Assembly (NCBI RefSeq): GCF_036688685.1
Contig: NZ_JAQQPS010000019.1
Location: 62,001 to 126,000, forward strand
Reading direction: 5' to 3'
From: JALYUM01 sp036688685
Lineage (GTDB): Bacteria > Pseudomonadota > Gammaproteobacteria > Burkholderiales > Burkholderiaceae_D
Length of the DNA: 64,000 bases
Below the pieces are notes generated by a model. It was not told the DNA's origin. It saw nothing but the letters and a program-made list of their open reading frames with translations, and did not search any database. Below are positions 1 to 9,021 of the stretch, in pieces. Positions within the stretch are counted from its first letter, which is position 1. Every line of letters starts with the position of its first letter. The translations under genes were made by a program, and so were the position numbers.

Positions 1-551
1 TCGGTTACACGCTGCTGGCGAATATGGACGTGCGCACGCTGGCGCGGCCAGGCATGCAGGAACTGGCCGAATACGCCCAGTGCGCCGTGGCGATCGGCAT
101 TCGCGACCGGCTCAGCATGGTGTATATCGAAGCCTGTCGCGGCAGCGCCGCCGTCACCATGCGGCGCGACGCCGGCTCGCGCATTCCGCTGGCGACGACG
201 GCGATGGGCAAGGCATATCTGTGCGCGCTGCCCCAGGCCGAACGCGACTTTTTAATGGACCACATCCGCCTCGACGACGAAGCGGCCTGGCCGACCGTCA
301 AGGCCGACATCGAACAGGGTTTCAAACAATATCAGGACCACGGCTTTTGCCTGTCGTCGGGCCTGTGGGACAGCAAGATCAGCGCGGTGGGTGTGGCGCT
401 GACCGATGCCGATCCGGCCAAGACCATGTCGTTCACCTGTGGCGGGCCATCGTTCCTGCTGCCGCGCGAACGGCTCGAAGACGATCTCGCGCCACGCCTG
501 ATCGCGCTGGTGCGCAGCATGGAAGTGTCGCTGGGGCGGCGCTTCAGTTAA
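1..551 (+). CDS. IclR-family transcriptional regulator, C-terminal part (5' end outside window)
   Basis: The reading frame is open from the left edge, so the N-terminal winged helix-turn-helix lies outside the window. The visible 180 or so residues match the IclR effector-binding (GAF-like) domain: a mid-domain segment with RRDAGSRIPL and ATTAMGKAYLCAL, a conserved GFCLSSGLWD stretch, and a C-terminal helix with a MEVSLGRR-type end. IclR proteins bind DNA as dimers or tetramers and respond to small aromatic or organic acids. It ends 29 bases before the substrate-binding protein gene of the ABC transporter, in the same direction, so it probably controls that transporter and glutaryl-CoA dehydrogenase. 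The family call is firm; the ligand is unknown. Confidence 0.9.
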   Translation, partial: GYTLLANMDVRTLARPGMQELAEYAQCAVAIGIRDRLSMVYIEACRGSAAVTMRRDAGSRIPLATTAMGKAYLCALPQAERDFLMDHIRLDDEAAWPTVKADIEQGFKQYQDHGFCLSSGLWDSKISAVGVALTDADPAKTMSFTCGGPSFLLPRERLEDDLAPRLIALVRSMEVSLGRRFS

Positions 552-580
552 ATCAATACACATATAAAAAGGTGGAGACA

Positions 581-1747
581 ATGAAACGTACAACGATCAG
601 TATTGCTGCCCTCGTGGTGAGCACCATCGGCGCCATCAGCGCTGCCCACGCCGACGAATTTTCCGTCGGCGTGCAAATTCCCCTTACCGGCGCGCTGGCC
701 CGGGTCGGCATGGGCACCGAAGAAGGCATCCGCGTGGCCGTCGAAGTGTTCAACAAGACCAACGGCAAGCACACCATCAAACTCATTACGGTGGACGACG
801 AATCGTCGCCGGCCAAGGCCGTGGCGGCGGTCGAGAAGCTGGCCAGCCAGAACGTGGTGGCCCTGACCGGCGGCTACGGCTCGAACAATATTGGCCCTGC
901 AGCCGATGCGGCCAACAAGCTCGGACTGGTGTATGTCAGCTCGGGCGGCGTCGACGACGGCCTGGTCAACAGCGGCCGCACCAATTTTTTCCGTATCAAT
1001 AACACGGCCGGTTACCAGAAGGCGCTGGTGGGTCTGATCACGGAGCTGGGCGTCAAATCGGTGTCGGTGGTTTACTCCACCAAGGAAGCGACCACCGGCC
1101 TGGCGAAAGGCATCGAGGCGACCATGAAGGCCAAGGGCATCAAGGTCACCACCCACGCTTTTGATCCGGCGATTACCGACTTCAAGCCGGTCATCAACAA
1201 GATCAAGCTGCAGGACAAGTCGGAATTCATTGCCATGGTCGGCTACGAGAACGATTACGTCGGCATCCTGCGCGCTGCGCGCGTACTGAAACCGGCGATC
1301 AAGGGTATCGCCGGCGTGTGGTCGCTGGCCACGCCAAAAATGGCGGCCGACTTCCCCGACCTGATGCCGAATGTGTACGGCACCGCCGTGCTGCCTTTCC
1401 CGGTCGCCTTCACCACGCCGGCCGGCAAGGCCTTCGCCGACGGTTACAAAAAGCTGTACAACAAGGAGCCGGATTACCTCGGCCAGTTCGGCTATGTCCA
1501 GTCGCTGCTGCTGTTCGAAGCGATCGCGCGCGCCGCCGACAAGGGCACCATCAAAAAAGGTGGCGTGGCCGAAGAAATGCGCAAGACCGACAGCATGACG
1601 CTGATCGGGCGCGTGCAGTTCGACCCAAAGGGCGACAACCCCAACTTCACCCAGCGCATGGGCCAGCACCAGGGCAAGCAAGTGGTGCTGGTGTGGCCGA
1701 AAGAAGCGGCCAACGGCAAGCCGGTCTACCCTGGCCTGCCCTGGTAA
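581..1747 (+). CDS. Branched-chain-type ABC transporter, periplasmic substrate-binding protein
   Basis: A 388-residue periplasmic binding protein. The start is the ATG after the strong ribosome site GGTGGAGACA; an upstream in-frame extension would run through the IclR gene in another frame and is rejected. Residues 1-24 form a signal peptide (basic KR start, hydrophobic core, AHA-DE cleavage). The mature part follows the Leu/Ile/Val-binding (Peripla_BP_6) fold, starting VGVQIPLTGALARVG and carrying VDDESSPAKAVAAVEKL. It is the first gene of a five-gene transporter run and captures the substrate for LivHMGF. The substrate is not readable from sequence. The glutaryl-CoA dehydrogenase at the end of the run suggests a dicarboxylate or a lysine or aromatic breakdown product rather than leucine (inference). 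Confidence 0.93.
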   Translation: MKRTTISIAALVVSTIGAISAAHADEFSVGVQIPLTGALARVGMGTEEGIRVAVEVFNKTNGKHTIKLITVDDESSPAKAVAAVEKLASQNVVALTGGYGSNNIGPAADAANKLGLVYVSSGGVDDGLVNSGRTNFFRINNTAGYQKALVGLITELGVKSVSVVYSTKEATTGLAKGIEATMKAKGIKVTTHAFDPAITDFKPVINKIKLQDKSEFIAMVGYENDYVGILRAARVLKPAIKGIAGVWSLATPKMAADFPDLMPNVYGTAVLPFPVAFTTPAGKAFADGYKKLYNKEPDYLGQFGYVQSLLLFEAIARAADKGTIKKGGVAEEMRKTDSMTLIGRVQFDPKGDNPNFTQRMGQHQGKQVVLVWPKEAANGKPVYPGLPW

Positions 1748-1759
1748 AGGCGTACCACG

Positions 1760-2632
1760 ATGACTGAACTCATCCTGCAGGCCGTGTATTCCGGCCTGCT
1801 GCAGGGCGGCTCGTACGCCCTCATCGCCCTCGGCCTGGCGCTGGTGTTCGGCGCCATGAAGGTGATCAACCTGGCGCACGGCGAACTGGTGCTGCTGTCG
1901 GCCTACATCGCCTACACGGTCGAATCGAAACTGGGCTGGAATCCGGCGGCCGCGATTCCGCTCTCTGTGCTGATCGTCAGCGCGACTTCCGCGCTGGTGT
2001 ACTTCATTGTCGGGCGCATCAAGACCAACCGCGAAATCAATTCGCTCACGCTCACCTACGGCATCGGTGTGATATTGACCAATTTGATCCTGATGACGTG
2101 GAAGGCCGATGTGCGCGCCACCAATTCAAGCTGGATGCAGGAAGCGATCGTGCTCGGCCCGTTCTACAGCATGCGCAGCGAACTGCTGTTCTTCGGCGTC
2201 GCCGTCGCCCTGATCGTGGGGCTGTGGTGGTGGCTCTCGCGCAGCTGGTACGGGCGCGCCGTGCGCGCGGTGTCGAGCAACCGCGATGCGGCCAAACTCA
2301 TGGGCATCAACCCGGGCCGCACCGAACTGGTGTCGTTCATCGTGGCCGGCATCCTGGCGGCGTTTGCTGGCGTGGCCCTGTTCAGTTATGGCGTCATCAC
2401 GCCAGCCTACGGCGGCGTGCTGACGGTGAAAGCCTTCATCATCACCGTGCTGGCCGGCATGGGCTCGATTCCGGGTGTGCTGATCGGCGCCATCCTGCTC
2501 GGCGTGGCCGAGTCGCTGACCGTCACGCTGGCCAGTTCGGCGTTGCAGGAACTGGCCGGCATGGGACTGTTCCTGCTGGTGTTGTTCGTCATGCCGAACG
2601 GCTTGTTCGGTGCATCACGGAGGCGCGGATGA
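1760..2632 (+). CDS. livH: Branched-chain-type ABC transporter permease, LivH family
   Basis: A 290-residue inner-membrane permease with about eight hydrophobic segments. It opens with the typical LivH pattern GLLQGGSYALIALGLAL and has the conserved NLAHGELV segment. A further landmark is AVSSNRDAAKLMGIN, the cytoplasmic EAA-like loop that contacts the ATPases. Length and motifs fit the family. It begins 12 bases after the binding-protein gene, and its stop overlaps the livM start by four bases (ATGA), so translation is probably coupled. With LivM it forms the transmembrane channel. Confidence 0.93.
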   Translation: MTELILQAVYSGLLQGGSYALIALGLALVFGAMKVINLAHGELVLLSAYIAYTVESKLGWNPAAAIPLSVLIVSATSALVYFIVGRIKTNREINSLTLTYGIGVILTNLILMTWKADVRATNSSWMQEAIVLGPFYSMRSELLFFGVAVALIVGLWWWLSRSWYGRAVRAVSSNRDAAKLMGINPGRTELVSFIVAGILAAFAGVALFSYGVITPAYGGVLTVKAFIITVLAGMGSIPGVLIGAILLGVAESLTVTLASSALQELAGMGLFLLVLFVMPNGLFGASRRRG

Positions 2633-3582
2633 AGATTCAAGCAAGCAAGATTGCCGCCCTGGCCGCCGTGTATATCGCCGTGCCGCTGCTGTTCGGCGCC
2701 GACAATTACGTGATGAGCCTGATCATCGCCTCGCTCGTCATCGGCGGCATCGCGCTGTCGTGGGCGCTGCTCGGCAACCTGGGCGGCATGGTCAGTTTCG
2801 GCCACGCCGCGTTCTTCGGCGTCGGCGCCTACACCTCGGCGGTGCTGTCGATGCAGTACCAGGTGCCGGTGTTCATCGCGCTGGTGCTGGGCGGCGTCGG
2901 CGCGGTGGTCGCCGCGCTGGCCATGCTGCCGGTGCTGCGCCTGCGCGGGCCGTACTTTGCGCTGGCCATCCTCGCCTACGCGCACATCTTCCGCATCCTG
3001 GCCAGCGAATGGACTTCGGTGACGGGCGGCTCGGCTGGCATTGCCAACATCCCGCGCCTGCCGGTGGTGTTTGGCGTCGACTTCTCGGGCAAGACCGGCA
3101 ACTACCTGGTCATTCTGACCATCGTGCTGCTGTTCGCGCTGGCGTATGCGCTGATCCGGCGCAGCCCGCACGGCCTGGCCCTGCGCGCGATGCACGACAG
3201 CGACGACGCCACCCGCGTGGTGGGCGTGAACAATACCCTGCTCAAGGGGATGATGCTGATGGTGTCCGCCTTCATGTGCGGCGTGGTGGGCGCCTTCAAC
3301 GCCCACTACATCAATTTTCTGGAGCCGGATTACGCCTTCAGCGCGCTGTGGGTGACCATTCCGATTGTCGCGGCCATCTTCGGCGGCTACCGCACCATCA
3401 CGGGACCGTTGATCGGCGCGGTGGTTGTGTATCTGGTCGACCAGCTGATCGTGAAAAACATCCTGCCGTCCGGGCACCAGATGGTGCTGGGCGTGGTACT
3501 GGTGGCGATGATCGTGGCCAGTCCCGACGGCCTGCTGGCCCTGGTGCGCAAACTCGTAAGGAAAAAAGATGCTGCAACTTGA
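2629..3582 (+). CDS. livM: Branched-chain-type ABC transporter permease, LivM family
   Basis: A 317-residue permease, second membrane subunit of the importer. The chosen ATG overlaps the livH stop; a longer in-frame extension upstream lies inside livH and is rejected. Landmarks are LGNLGGMVSFGHAAFFGVGAY, the family signature in the N-terminal third, then LRLRGPYFALAILA, and the loop ALRAMHDSDDATRVVGVN that resembles the coupling loop of LivH. The C-terminus runs over the livG start by 14 bases, so the whole cassette is tightly packed and very likely one transcript. Confidence 0.92.
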   Translation: MKIQASKIAALAAVYIAVPLLFGADNYVMSLIIASLVIGGIALSWALLGNLGGMVSFGHAAFFGVGAYTSAVLSMQYQVPVFIALVLGGVGAVVAALAMLPVLRLRGPYFALAILAYAHIFRILASEWTSVTGGSAGIANIPRLPVVFGVDFSGKTGNYLVILTIVLLFALAYALIRRSPHGLALRAMHDSDDATRVVGVNNTLLKGMMLMVSAFMCGVVGAFNAHYINFLEPDYAFSALWVTIPIVAAIFGGYRTITGPLIGAVVVYLVDQLIVKNILPSGHQMVLGVVLVAMIVASPDGLLALVRKLVRKKDAAT

Positions 3583-4282
3583 GAACATCACGGTGCGCTT
3601 CGGCGGCCTCACCGCCGTCAACGATGTGTCGCTGGCCATCGGCAGCGCCGACGTGATCGGCCTGGTGGGCGCGAACGGCGCCGGCAAGACCACGCTGTTC
3701 AATGCGATTTCCGGCCTGGTGCGCCCCACTTCCGGCCGCATCCTGTTCAACGGCCAGGATGTGCTGCGCGCGCCGATGTACCAGCGCGCGCGCATGGGCA
3801 TTGGCCGCACCTTCCAGATCCCGCAGCCGATGCACGAACTGACGGTGCGCCAGAATTTGCTGGTGGCGCAGCGCTTCGGCACCGGCAGCGTGAATCACAA
3901 GCGGCTGGACGAGATCCTGGAATTCACCAGCCTGGCCGCCAAGGCCGATGCGGATGCCGCCACCGGCCTCGCCCTGACCGAACTGAAAGCGCTGGAAGTG
4001 GCCAAGGCGCTGGCCACCAATCCGAAGCTGCTCTTGCTCGACGAAGTGCTGGCCGGCCTGGAAACCCACGGCAAGCGCAGGTTCATGCACATGCTCAAGG
4101 ACCTGCACCAGCAGTTTGGCGTCAGTATCGTCATCATCGAGCACGACATCGAGACCATCAGCAATCTGTGCCAGCGCGTGGCGGTGCTCAACTTCGGCCA
4201 GATGATCGCCGAAGGCACCCCGGCCGAGGTGTTTGCCAACCCGGCGGTGATGGAAAGTTATACGGGAGCGGCCCATGCTTGA
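3569..4282 (+). CDS. livG: Branched-chain-type ABC transporter ATP-binding protein, LivG family
   Basis: A 237-residue ATPase. Walker A is GANGAGKTT at about residues 34-42, and Walker B is LLLLDEVLAGLE. The signature loop before Walker B reads LTELKALEVAKAL, which departs from the classical LSGGQ. That kind of loop is common in the amide/organic-acid branch of this family, which agrees with a non-amino-acid substrate. The AGLETHGKRRFMHML stretch and the D-loop region are intact. It overlaps livM by 14 bases and livF by 8 bases. With LivF it drives transport at the cytoplasmic face. Confidence 0.92.
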   Translation: MLQLENITVRFGGLTAVNDVSLAIGSADVIGLVGANGAGKTTLFNAISGLVRPTSGRILFNGQDVLRAPMYQRARMGIGRTFQIPQPMHELTVRQNLLVAQRFGTGSVNHKRLDEILEFTSLAAKADADAATGLALTELKALEVAKALATNPKLLLLDEVLAGLETHGKRRFMHMLKDLHQQFGVSIVIIEHDIETISNLCQRVAVLNFGQMIAEGTPAEVFANPAVMESYTGAAHA

Positions 4283-4976
4283 AGTGACGAACCTGCGCGC
4301 CGGCTACGGCGCCATCAATGTGCTGTGGGACCTGTCGCTGACAGTCGAGACCGGCAAGCTGACCACCATCATCGGCCCGAACGGCGCCGGCAAGAGTACC
4401 CTGCTGCGCGCCGTGATGGGACTGATCCCGGTCACGCAAGGCAGCATCAGCCTGCACGGCAAACCGCTGAATGGCACGCCGACCTGGGAGATGAACCAGC
4501 TGTCGATGGCGATGATCCCGGAAGGCCGTATGACCTTTCGCGACATGACGGTCGAAGAAAACCTGATGATGGGCGCGTTCGCGCCGCAGCATCGGGCGCA
4601 GGCCACAGCCAACCTGGAAAAATCGTACGCCATGTTCCCGCGCCTGCGAGAACGACGCAAGCAGCTGGCCGGCTCCCTGTCTGGCGGTGAAGCGCAGATG
4701 CTGGCCATGGCGCGCGGCTTGATGAGCGACCCGAAGCTGCTGATCATCGACGAGCCGTCGCTGGGCCTGGCCCCCGTGATGGTCAATGAACTGTTCGAGA
4801 TTCTGGCGCGCCTGAAGCAGGAAGGCCGCACCATGATCCTGGTCGAGCAGAACACCCACCGCGCGGTCGGCGTGGCCGATCACGTATACTTAATGCAGAG
4901 CGGGAAAGTGGTGCTGTCGCAGGCAGCGTGTGACGTCAGCCTGGACCACCTGCACGACCTGTATTTCGCCCGCTAA
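4275..4976 (+). CDS. livF: Branched-chain-type ABC transporter ATP-binding protein, LivF family
   Basis: A 233-residue ATPase with complete motifs: Walker A GPNGAGKST at about residues 34-42, Q-loop region with MAMIPEGRMTFRDMTVEENL (the PEGR...LTVEENL pattern typical of LivF), signature LSGGEAQMLAMARGL, Walker B LLIIDEPSLGL and a H-loop region ILVEQNTHRAVGVADHVYLM. It overlaps livG by eight bases and ends 18 bases before the glutaryl-CoA dehydrogenase start. The transporter cassette is therefore complete: binding protein, two permeases, two ATPases. Confidence 0.93.
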   Translation: MLEVTNLRAGYGAINVLWDLSLTVETGKLTTIIGPNGAGKSTLLRAVMGLIPVTQGSISLHGKPLNGTPTWEMNQLSMAMIPEGRMTFRDMTVEENLMMGAFAPQHRAQATANLEKSYAMFPRLRERRKQLAGSLSGGEAQMLAMARGLMSDPKLLIIDEPSLGLAPVMVNELFEILARLKQEGRTMILVEQNTHRAVGVADHVYLMQSGKVVLSQAACDVSLDHLHDLYFAR

Positions 4977-4994
4977 AATAACATGGAGACCAAG

Positions 4995-6176
4995 ATGAAC
5001 CACACCAAAGCCCAATTCCACTGGGATGATCCGCTGTTGCTGAACAATCAGCTGACGGACGATGAACGCATGGTGCGCGATGCCGCCGCCGCATATTGCC
5101 AGGACAAGCTGCAGCCACGCGTGCTCGATGCCTTCCGCTACGAGCGCATGGACACCTCGATCTTCCGCGAAATGGGAGAACTCGGCCTGCTCGGTCCAAC
5201 CATTCCCGAAGAATACGGCGGCCCCGGCCTGAACTACGTCAGCTATGGCCTGATCGCGCGCGAAATCGAACGGGTCGACTCCGGCTACCGGTCCATGGCC
5301 AGCGTGCAGTCGTCGCTCGTGATGGTGCCGATTTATGAATTCGGCACCGAAGCGCAGCGCCAGAAATATCTGCCGAAACTGGCCACCGGTGAATGGATCG
5401 GCTGCTTCGGCTTGACCGAGCCGAACCACGGTTCCGACCCCGGCTCGATGATCACGCGCGCGAAAAAAGTCGCGGGTGGCTATGCGCTCACCGGCGCGAA
5501 AATGTGGATCACCAATTCGCCGGTGGCCGACGTGTTCGTGGTCTGGGCCAAGGACGATGAAGGCGCGATCCGCGGCTTTATCCTCGACAAGGGCATGGCC
5601 GGTTTGAGCGCTCCCGCCATCCACGGCAAGTTCGGCCTGCGCGCCTCCGTCACTGGCGAGATCGTGATGGACAATGTGTTCTGCCCGGAAGAAAACGCCT
5701 TCCCCGACGTGCGTGGTTTGAAAGGGCCGTTCACCTGCCTGAACTCGGCCCGCTACGGCATCGCCTGGGGTGCGCTGGGCGCGGCCGAAGCGTGCTGGCA
5801 CATCGCGCGCCAGTACACCATGGACCGCCAGCAATTCGGCAAACCGCTGGCCGCCAACCAGCTGATCCAGAAGAAACTGGCCGACATGCAGACCGAAATC
5901 ACGCTCGGCCTGCAAGGTTGTTTGCAACTGGGCCGCATGAAGGATGACGGCACCGCCGCGCCGGAAATCACCTCGATGATGAAGCGTAATTCCTGCGGTA
6001 AGGCGCTGGACATCGCCCGGGTCGCGCGCGATATGCTGGGCGGGAACGGCATTTCCGACGAATTCGGCGTGATCCGCCACATGGTCAACCTGGAAGTGGT
6101 CAACACCTATGAAGGCACGCACGATATCCACGCGCTGATCCTGGGGCGGGCGCAGACCGGCATCGCGGCGTTTTAG
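4995..6176 (+). CDS. gcdH: Glutaryl-CoA dehydrogenase (acyl-CoA dehydrogenase family)
   Basis: A FAD-dependent flavoprotein of 393 residues that oxidatively decarboxylates glutaryl-CoA to crotonyl-CoA in lysine, tryptophan and glutarate breakdown. The ATG at 4995 is preferred over the in-frame ATG at 4983 because GGAGA lies just upstream of it. The C-terminal segment TYEGTHDIHALILGRA carries the catalytic glutamate (about residue 373) in the exact context of glutaryl-CoA dehydrogenases, and GKMWITNSPVAD-like and RQQFGKPLAANQLIQ segments also match. It closes the ABC-transporter run, suggesting a glutarate-type uptake and catabolism unit under the upstream IclR protein. The stop overlaps the convergent kinase stop by four bases. 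Confidence 0.93.
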   Translation: MNHTKAQFHWDDPLLLNNQLTDDERMVRDAAAAYCQDKLQPRVLDAFRYERMDTSIFREMGELGLLGPTIPEEYGGPGLNYVSYGLIAREIERVDSGYRSMASVQSSLVMVPIYEFGTEAQRQKYLPKLATGEWIGCFGLTEPNHGSDPGSMITRAKKVAGGYALTGAKMWITNSPVADVFVVWAKDDEGAIRGFILDKGMAGLSAPAIHGKFGLRASVTGEIVMDNVFCPEENAFPDVRGLKGPFTCLNSARYGIAWGALGAAEACWHIARQYTMDRQQFGKPLAANQLIQKKLADMQTEITLGLQGCLQLGRMKDDGTAAPEITSMMKRNSCGKALDIARVARDMLGGNGISDEFGVIRHMVNLEVVNTYEGTHDIHALILGRAQTGIAAF

Positions 6177-7498
6177 ATCGGGTTCAGGCGCTGGACGCGC
6201 GTGAACGGCATCACCACCGACACCTTCAAGCCGCGCCCGCCCGGGCCATCTGCCAGCGCGATGGTGGCGCCATGGTGCTGCGCGATATTGCGGGCAATCG
6301 CCAGTCCCAGCCCCGAGCCCCAGGCAGCATTGCCTTCCGGGCGATAAAAACGGTCGAACAGACGCGCTCGATGTGCCAACGGGACGCCGGGGCCGTTGTC
6401 CGTTACCACCAGCATGGCGCTGCCGTCCGCAACCAGGGTTTGCAGGTCGACGCGGCCGCCCACCTGCGTGTAGCGCAAGGCGTTGTCCACCAGGGTGCCG
6501 AGCAGGACGCGCAGGCTGTCCTCGTTCGCGTCGATCACCACACTGGCCGGCACGTCGATGCCGAGATCGATGTTGCGGCTTTCGGCCAGCAGCAGATACT
6601 CGCGCACCACATCTTCCAGCACGGCGCCCAGATCGACCGGCCGGCGCTGCGCGCCGGTGTGGCCGCCTTCGTGGCGCGCCAGGCTGAGCAACTGCTGCAC
6701 CAGGTGGGTGGCGCGGTCGAGGCGTTCATGCAGGCGCGCCAGCGCCGTGGCGCGCGCCGCGTCGTTGGGGGCCCGCTCGGCCAGCTGCAGCTGCAGTTTC
6801 AGCGCCGCCAGCGGCGAGCGCAATTCGTGTGCGGCATCGGCCACGAAGGTCTTTTGCGCGGTGAGCGCAGCGTCGAATTTACCCAGCAAACCGTTCATTG
6901 CCAGAATCATCGGCTGCAGGTCGGGCGCCATGTTCGTCACCGGCAGCAGCTGCAACTGGTGCGGCGAACGGCCTTCGACCAGGCGCGTCAACTGGCTCAG
7001 CGACCTGAGTGCGCGTGCCACCACGGCCAGGGTCAGCATGACCAGCACCAGCGCGAACGCCAGCAGCGGTGCACCCGCGCGCATCGCCAGCCTTGCGGCC
7101 AGGCGGTCGCGGACGGCGTAGGGCTGCGCCACCTGGACATAGCCGCCCTCGCTCATCACGCCGTAGATACGCCATCTGGCGTTGGCGATGCGCGCCACTG
7201 CGTAGCCTTTGGCGTCGTAACGCGCGACCGGCGCCTGCGGCTGTGAGGCGTAACGCAGCGCACCGCGCAGGTCCCAGGCCTGCAGCACGAATTCTTCTTC
7301 CGGCTCCTGGGGCGCAGCGTCGTCCAGGATGGCGCCCGACTGGCCGGGCAAGGCCAGCACGAGCTGGCGCAACTGCAAGTCGGCCAGTTCGTTCGATTCT
7401 TCCAGCAGCGCGTAGTACAGGGCTGCGCCAGCGCCCACGGTACAGGCGAGCGTGGCGCACAGCACGCCAAACAGCAACTGGGTCCGGATGCTCCTCAT
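6173..7498 (-). CDS. Two-component sensor histidine kinase (QseC/TctE-like)
   Basis: A 441-residue inner-membrane kinase. A first membrane segment lies at about residues 8-30 and a second at about 140-165, enclosing a short periplasmic sensor. The two-component sensor fold and HAMP-like linker lead to HisKA with the phospho-acceptor histidine in ADAAHELRSPLAALK. HATPase_c then shows the N box around LVDNALRYT, G1 TDNGPGV and G2 GSGLGLAIARN. It is translated from an ATG that overlaps the response-regulator stop (ATGA), so the two are coupled. The family often regulates membrane or organic-acid uptake functions; the signal here is unknown. Confidence 0.92.
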   Translation of the reverse strand: MRSIRTQLLFGVLCATLACTVGAGAALYYALLEESNELADLQLRQLVLALPGQSGAILDDAAPQEPEEEFVLQAWDLRGALRYASQPQAPVARYDAKGYAVARIANARWRIYGVMSEGGYVQVAQPYAVRDRLAARLAMRAGAPLLAFALVLVMLTLAVVARALRSLSQLTRLVEGRSPHQLQLLPVTNMAPDLQPMILAMNGLLGKFDAALTAQKTFVADAAHELRSPLAALKLQLQLAERAPNDAARATALARLHERLDRATHLVQQLLSLARHEGGHTGAQRRPVDLGAVLEDVVREYLLLAESRNIDLGIDVPASVVIDANEDSLRVLLGTLVDNALRYTQVGGRVDLQTLVADGSAMLVVTDNGPGVPLAHRARLFDRFYRPEGNAAWGSGLGLAIARNIAQHHGATIALADGPGGRGLKVSVVMPFTRVQRLNPI

Positions 7499-8163
7499 GA
7501 TGCGGCCGGGATCTTGTAGCCCACGCCGCGGATATTCATGATAAACCCGGCGCCGAATTTTTTACGCAGGTGGTGGATGTAAACGTCGATCGTATTGCTT
7601 TCGATTTCCGCGTTCCAGCCATACAGCTTCGATTCGAGCTGCGCCTTGGACAGGACCGCGCCGGGATTGTCGAGCAGTGCGCGCAGCACGGCAAATTCGC
7701 GTGCCGACACGTGCACCGACTCGCCGCCGTAGCGCACGTCGCGGGTGGCCAGGTTCAACACCAGCGCGCCATGCACGATCAAGGCCTGGCTGCGGCCCGC
7801 GCGGCGGCGCAGCAAGGCGCGCACGCGCGCGAACAGTTCGTCGAGGTCGAATGGTTTGACCAGGTAATCGTCGGCACCGCTGTCGAGCCCTTCGACGCGG
7901 GCCTGGGTGCTGTCGCGCGCGGTGATGATCAACACGGCCGCAGCGATGCCGTCCGCGCGCAGGGTGCGCAGCACGTCGAGCCCCTGTTTGCCGGGCAGCC
8001 CCAGGTCGAGCAGCACCAGGTCGTAGTCAGTGTGGCCGAGGGCCATCTGCGCCGCCACGCCGTCGCGCACCCAGTCCAGCGCATACGCCTCGCTGCGCAA
8101 GCCCTCTTCGATGCTTTCACCGATCATTGCATCGTCTTCTACCAGCAACAGGCGCACGGCCAA
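7495..8163 (-). CDS. Response regulator, OmpR/PhoB type (QseB/TctD-like)
   Basis: A 222-residue DNA-binding response regulator. The receiver domain has acidic pocket ED at residues 9-11, the phospho-acceptor Asp at about residue 53 in LVLLDLGLPG, and the conserved lysine in DDYLVKPFDLDEL. The C-terminal winged helix has the OmpR-type recognition region with SKAQLESKLYGWN and SNTIDVYIHHLRKK. It is first in the leftward pair with the kinase. Transcription starts in the 159-base space shared with the divergent dienelactone hydrolase gene, so that gene is a possible target (inference). Confidence 0.94.
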   Translation of the reverse strand: MAVRLLLVEDDAMIGESIEEGLRSEAYALDWVRDGVAAQMALGHTDYDLVLLDLGLPGKQGLDVLRTLRADGIAAAVLIITARDSTQARVEGLDSGADDYLVKPFDLDELFARVRALLRRRAGRSQALIVHGALVLNLATRDVRYGGESVHVSAREFAVLRALLDNPGAVLSKAQLESKLYGWNAEIESNTIDVYIHHLRKKFGAGFIMNIRGVGYKIPAAS

Positions 8164-8322
8164 TCCTCATCCATATTCGAAAGCGCCATCTTACCCTGCC
8201 TGCCATTTGACGATACTGCCACGCGCCGTGGCGGTCCCCGACGCGCTGCGGCCATATTGTGTATTCTGACCATCCAGAGCAGGCTCCAAGGCGCCCGCTC
8301 GTCAACGCACACCAAGGACACC

Positions 8323-9021
8323 ATGTCAGAACAGCTCAGCATCCATACGCCTGATGGCGATTTCAACTGCTACGTCGCCCGCCCCGCCGCTGCGGTGGCG
8401 CCGGTCATTGTCATCATCCAGGAAATTTTCGGCGTCAACGCCGGCATCCGCAGCATCGCCGACGGCTACGCCGCCAAAGGCTATATCGCCATCGCACCAG
8501 ACCTGTTCTGGCGCGCAGAGCCGGGTCTCGAGCTGGACGCCACCAAGCCCGCCGACCTGACCAAAGCGTTTGCCATGTACGGCAGCTATGACGCCGCCAA
8601 GGGCGTGCAGGACATCGCCGCCACCGTGACCGCGGCCCGCCTGCTACCCGGCGCCTCGGGCAAGGTCGGCGTCACCGGCTACTGCCTGGGTGGCCTGCTG
8701 ACCTTCCTGTCTGCGGCCGGCACCGACGCCGACGCCTTTGTCGCCTACTACGGCGGCGGCACCGACCAGCACCTGGACCGCGTCGCCAGCATCAAGCGCC
8801 CGCTGCTGTATCACCTGGCCGGTGCCGACGCTTACATCGGCCCAGATGCCCAGCAGGCCATTCGTGCCAGCCTGGCCGGCAAACCGGATACCGAAGTGCA
8901 TGTCTACCCGGGCTGCGAGCATGCGTTTGCCCGTCCGGGCGGCGAACACGCCGACGTCGCCGCCGCCACGCTGGCCAACGCCCGTACCGACGCATTCTTC
9001 CAGCGCCACCTGGCAAATTAA
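8323..9021 (+). CDS. Dienelactone hydrolase family protein
   Basis: A 232-residue cytoplasmic alpha/beta hydrolase. The nucleophile is the cysteine of GYCLGG at about residue 121, the usual DLH Gx[CS]xGG elbow. The catalytic aspartate and histidine fit GADAYIG and YPGCEHAFARPG. The N-terminal IIQEIFGVNAGIRSIADGYA is a strong family signature; the Glu there interacts with the Cys. The ATG at 8323 is chosen by homology: the long in-frame upstream extension crosses the divergent regulator gene. The family hydrolyses lactones or esters such as dienelactone; the true substrate here is unknown. It overlaps the convergent GST gene by four bases. Confidence 0.93.
   Translation: MSEQLSIHTPDGDFNCYVARPAAAVAPVIVIIQEIFGVNAGIRSIADGYAAKGYIAIAPDLFWRAEPGLELDATKPADLTKAFAMYGSYDAAKGVQDIAATVTAARLLPGASGKVGVTGYCLGGLLTFLSAAGTDADAFVAYYGGGTDQHLDRVASIKRPLLYHLAGADAYIGPDAQQAIRASLAGKPDTEVHVYPGCEHAFARPGGEHADVAAATLANARTDAFFQRHLAN

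Noticed and set aside
548..1879. Long open frames opposite to real genes (for example 548-1879, 2407-3882, 9963-11834, 25968-27590, all minus)
   Set aside because: They are antisense to well-supported genes, have repetitive His/Arg/Gln-rich translations typical of high-GC shadow frames, and lack domains.
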